Source: Candidatus Aminicenantota bacterium
GTDB taxonomy: Bacteria; Acidobacteriota; Aminicenantia; Aminicenantales; Aminicenantaceae
NCBI GenBank assembly: GCA_030607635.1
Contig: JAUWJP010000072.1
Location: 1 to 7,843 of the forward strand
Direction: 5' to 3'
DNA length: 7,843 nucleotides
Of this stretch, positions 6,868-7,843 are shown in pieces. Position 1 is the first letter of the stretch. Each line of letters opens with the position of its first letter. The translations under genes and the position numbers were made by a program. Under the pieces are notes generated by a model. It was not told the DNA's origin and searched no databases. It was given only the letters and a program-made list of their open reading frames with translations.

Positions 6868-7743
6868 GTGGACAGGAATGTACTGGGAAAAAGGATAGCC
6901 CTTGTTCTCTCCGGGGGTGGAGCAAGAGGCGTTGCACATGCAGGAGTATTGAAAGTACTGGAAAATAATGGCATAAAACCGGCGTTCATCATAGGCACTT
7001 CTGTAGGTTCCATAGTTGGAGCCGCATACAGTGCAGGTATCTCTCCAGATGAAATGATTGAAATATTTGAAAAAGAAGAAAAAAAGTTTTTTAAATTGTC
7101 CTATTACCGTTATTTTTCACAAAAGGCTATGACCCGTACTTTAAGGTCTATTTTTAAGAAATATCTGCCCTCAAATGAGGTGGAGAATACTAAAATCCCC
7201 TTTTATATTAATGCGACGGATGTTAAAAGATGTGAAAGAATTATCTTCTCCTCCGGAGATTTAACCGAACTGGTTCTTGCATCTTCGGCTATTCCGTTTC
7301 TCTTTGAACCCATAAGCTATGAAGATTGTATTCTTGTCGATGGCGGAGTAATTGATAATTTCTGTGTAGATATTGCCAGAATAATCAACAAAAATGATTT
7401 TAATGATGAACTGAAAATTGTCATCTCCGATGTTTCTGCAGCAACTGATGTTACTTCACAAATTAACACTTCCTATTTTCTGTTGAACTTATCAAAAGAA
7501 TTTGTAGATACGGTTAAATTGGTCGGTAAGGAGATTTATCCTGTAAGAGATAAAAGAGATGTACTTTCAATAATCAACAATCTTTTATACATGTTGGATA
7601 GAAGAGGAGGGTTGGCTCCTGAACTATCAGGCGATGAAATAATTATAACGCCAATACTTGAAAAGATGGGGGTTTTTGAATTTAAAAAAACCATGTGGGC
7701 TTTTAATAAAGGTGTTGAAACAGCTAACATTGTTTTACAGTAA
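6868..7743 (+). CDS. patatin-like phospholipase (RssA/NTE family), 291 aa
   Basis: This is a predicted serine lipid acyl hydrolase with a Ser-Asp catalytic dyad. The oxyanion-hole glycines GGGARG are at residues 16-21, the nucleophile elbow GTSVG has Ser45, and the DGG motif has Asp158 (LVDGGVIDN), so the dyad is complete. The length of about 290 residues matches the compact bacterial RssA-type members. No signal peptide is seen, so it is probably cytoplasmic or peripherally membrane-bound, acting on phospholipid or lysophospholipid acyl esters; the substrate cannot be told from sequence. The start is a GTG, because the frame upstream is closed by TAG at 6814 and holds no ATG. A weak GAGAGAG lies about 11 bases ahead of the GTG. 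Only eight residues precede the first core strand (RIALVLSGGG), which fits the family. It is divergent from the kinase cluster, so a functional link is not implied. Confidence 0.93.
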   Translation: MDRNVLGKRIALVLSGGGARGVAHAGVLKVLENNGIKPAFIIGTSVGSIVGAAYSAGISPDEMIEIFEKEEKKFFKLSYYRYFSQKAMTRTLRSIFKKYLPSNEVENTKIPFYINATDVKRCERIIFSSGDLTELVLASSAIPFLFEPISYEDCILVDGGVIDNFCVDIARIINKNDFNDELKIVISDVSAATDVTSQINTSYFLLNLSKEFVDTVKLVGKEIYPVRDKRDVLSIINNLLYMLDRRGGLAPELSGDEIIITPILEKMGVFEFKKTMWAFNKGVETANIVLQ

Positions 7744-7781
7744 TTTAGATTTCATATTTTAAGATATAGGCATTAAATTAA

Positions 7782-7843
7782 ATGAAAACAGATAAAAATT
7801 CATCATTAACTTGGATAATCAATCTAATTATAATATATCGGAA
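7782..7843 (+). CDS. possible 5' end of a gene cut by the window edge
   Basis: An ATG at 7782 opens a frame that stays open for 20 codons to the window end and begins MKTDKNSSLTWIINLIIIYR. A short polar start followed by a hydrophobic stretch would suit a membrane or exported protein. It begins 38 bp after the patatin stop on the same strand, with no terminator between, so it could be co-transcribed. The ribosome binding site is poor (ATAGG about 12 bases upstream), and 20 open codons in AT-rich DNA are weak evidence. Confidence 0.3.
   Translation, partial: MKTDKNSSLTWIINLIIIYR

Noticed and set aside
6746..6939. Minus-strand open frames of about 60 codons in the divergent region
   Set aside because: They overlap the start of the patatin gene antisense and lack a ribosome binding site or any recognisable feature.

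Overview
The window is bacterial: it carries a complete tmRNA gene (ssrA), a two-component pair and Shine-Dalgarno-type signals. It is AT-rich. A two-transmembrane Cache sensor kinase, a response regulator fused to a GcvH-like lipoyl domain, and a HEAT / P-loop / WD40 giant suggest an environmental, probably Gram-negative-type anaerobe, for example Desulfobacterota or a candidate phylum such as Aminicenantota. That placement is a guess from gene style; no rRNA or core phylogenetic protein is present.

Layout, left to right. Bases 47-391 (minus strand) encode one-piece tmRNA with a short proteolysis tag, read here as AETLPIAA. It has its own near-ideal sigma70 promoter at 407-436. Bases 437-690 hold no supportable gene. 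Bases 691-6728 (minus strand) form a compact three-gene cluster, transcribed right to left. First is a membrane histidine kinase (6728-4728). After 26 bp comes a response regulator with a GcvH-like output domain (4701-3925). After 21 bp comes a 1070-residue protein with HEAT-like repeats, a kinase-like P-loop domain and a C-terminal beta-propeller (3903-691). A short divergent intergenic region (6729-6867) separates the cluster from a plus-strand patatin-like phospholipase (6868-7743). A possible truncated reading frame starts at 7782 and runs off the right edge.

How the genes may work together. The kinase should sense a periplasmic ligand through its Cache region and phosphorylate Asp57 of the regulator. 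The regulator has no DNA-binding or enzymatic output. Its output is a lipoyl-carrier fold that keeps a lysine aligned with the lipoylation site. The third gene offers scaffold modules (HEAT, WD40) around a P-loop nucleotide-binding site, so it could be the partner or effector. This kinase, RR-GcvH and HEAT/P-loop/WD40 set is the most interesting part of the window. Its function is unknown to me and is inferred only from domains and gene order.
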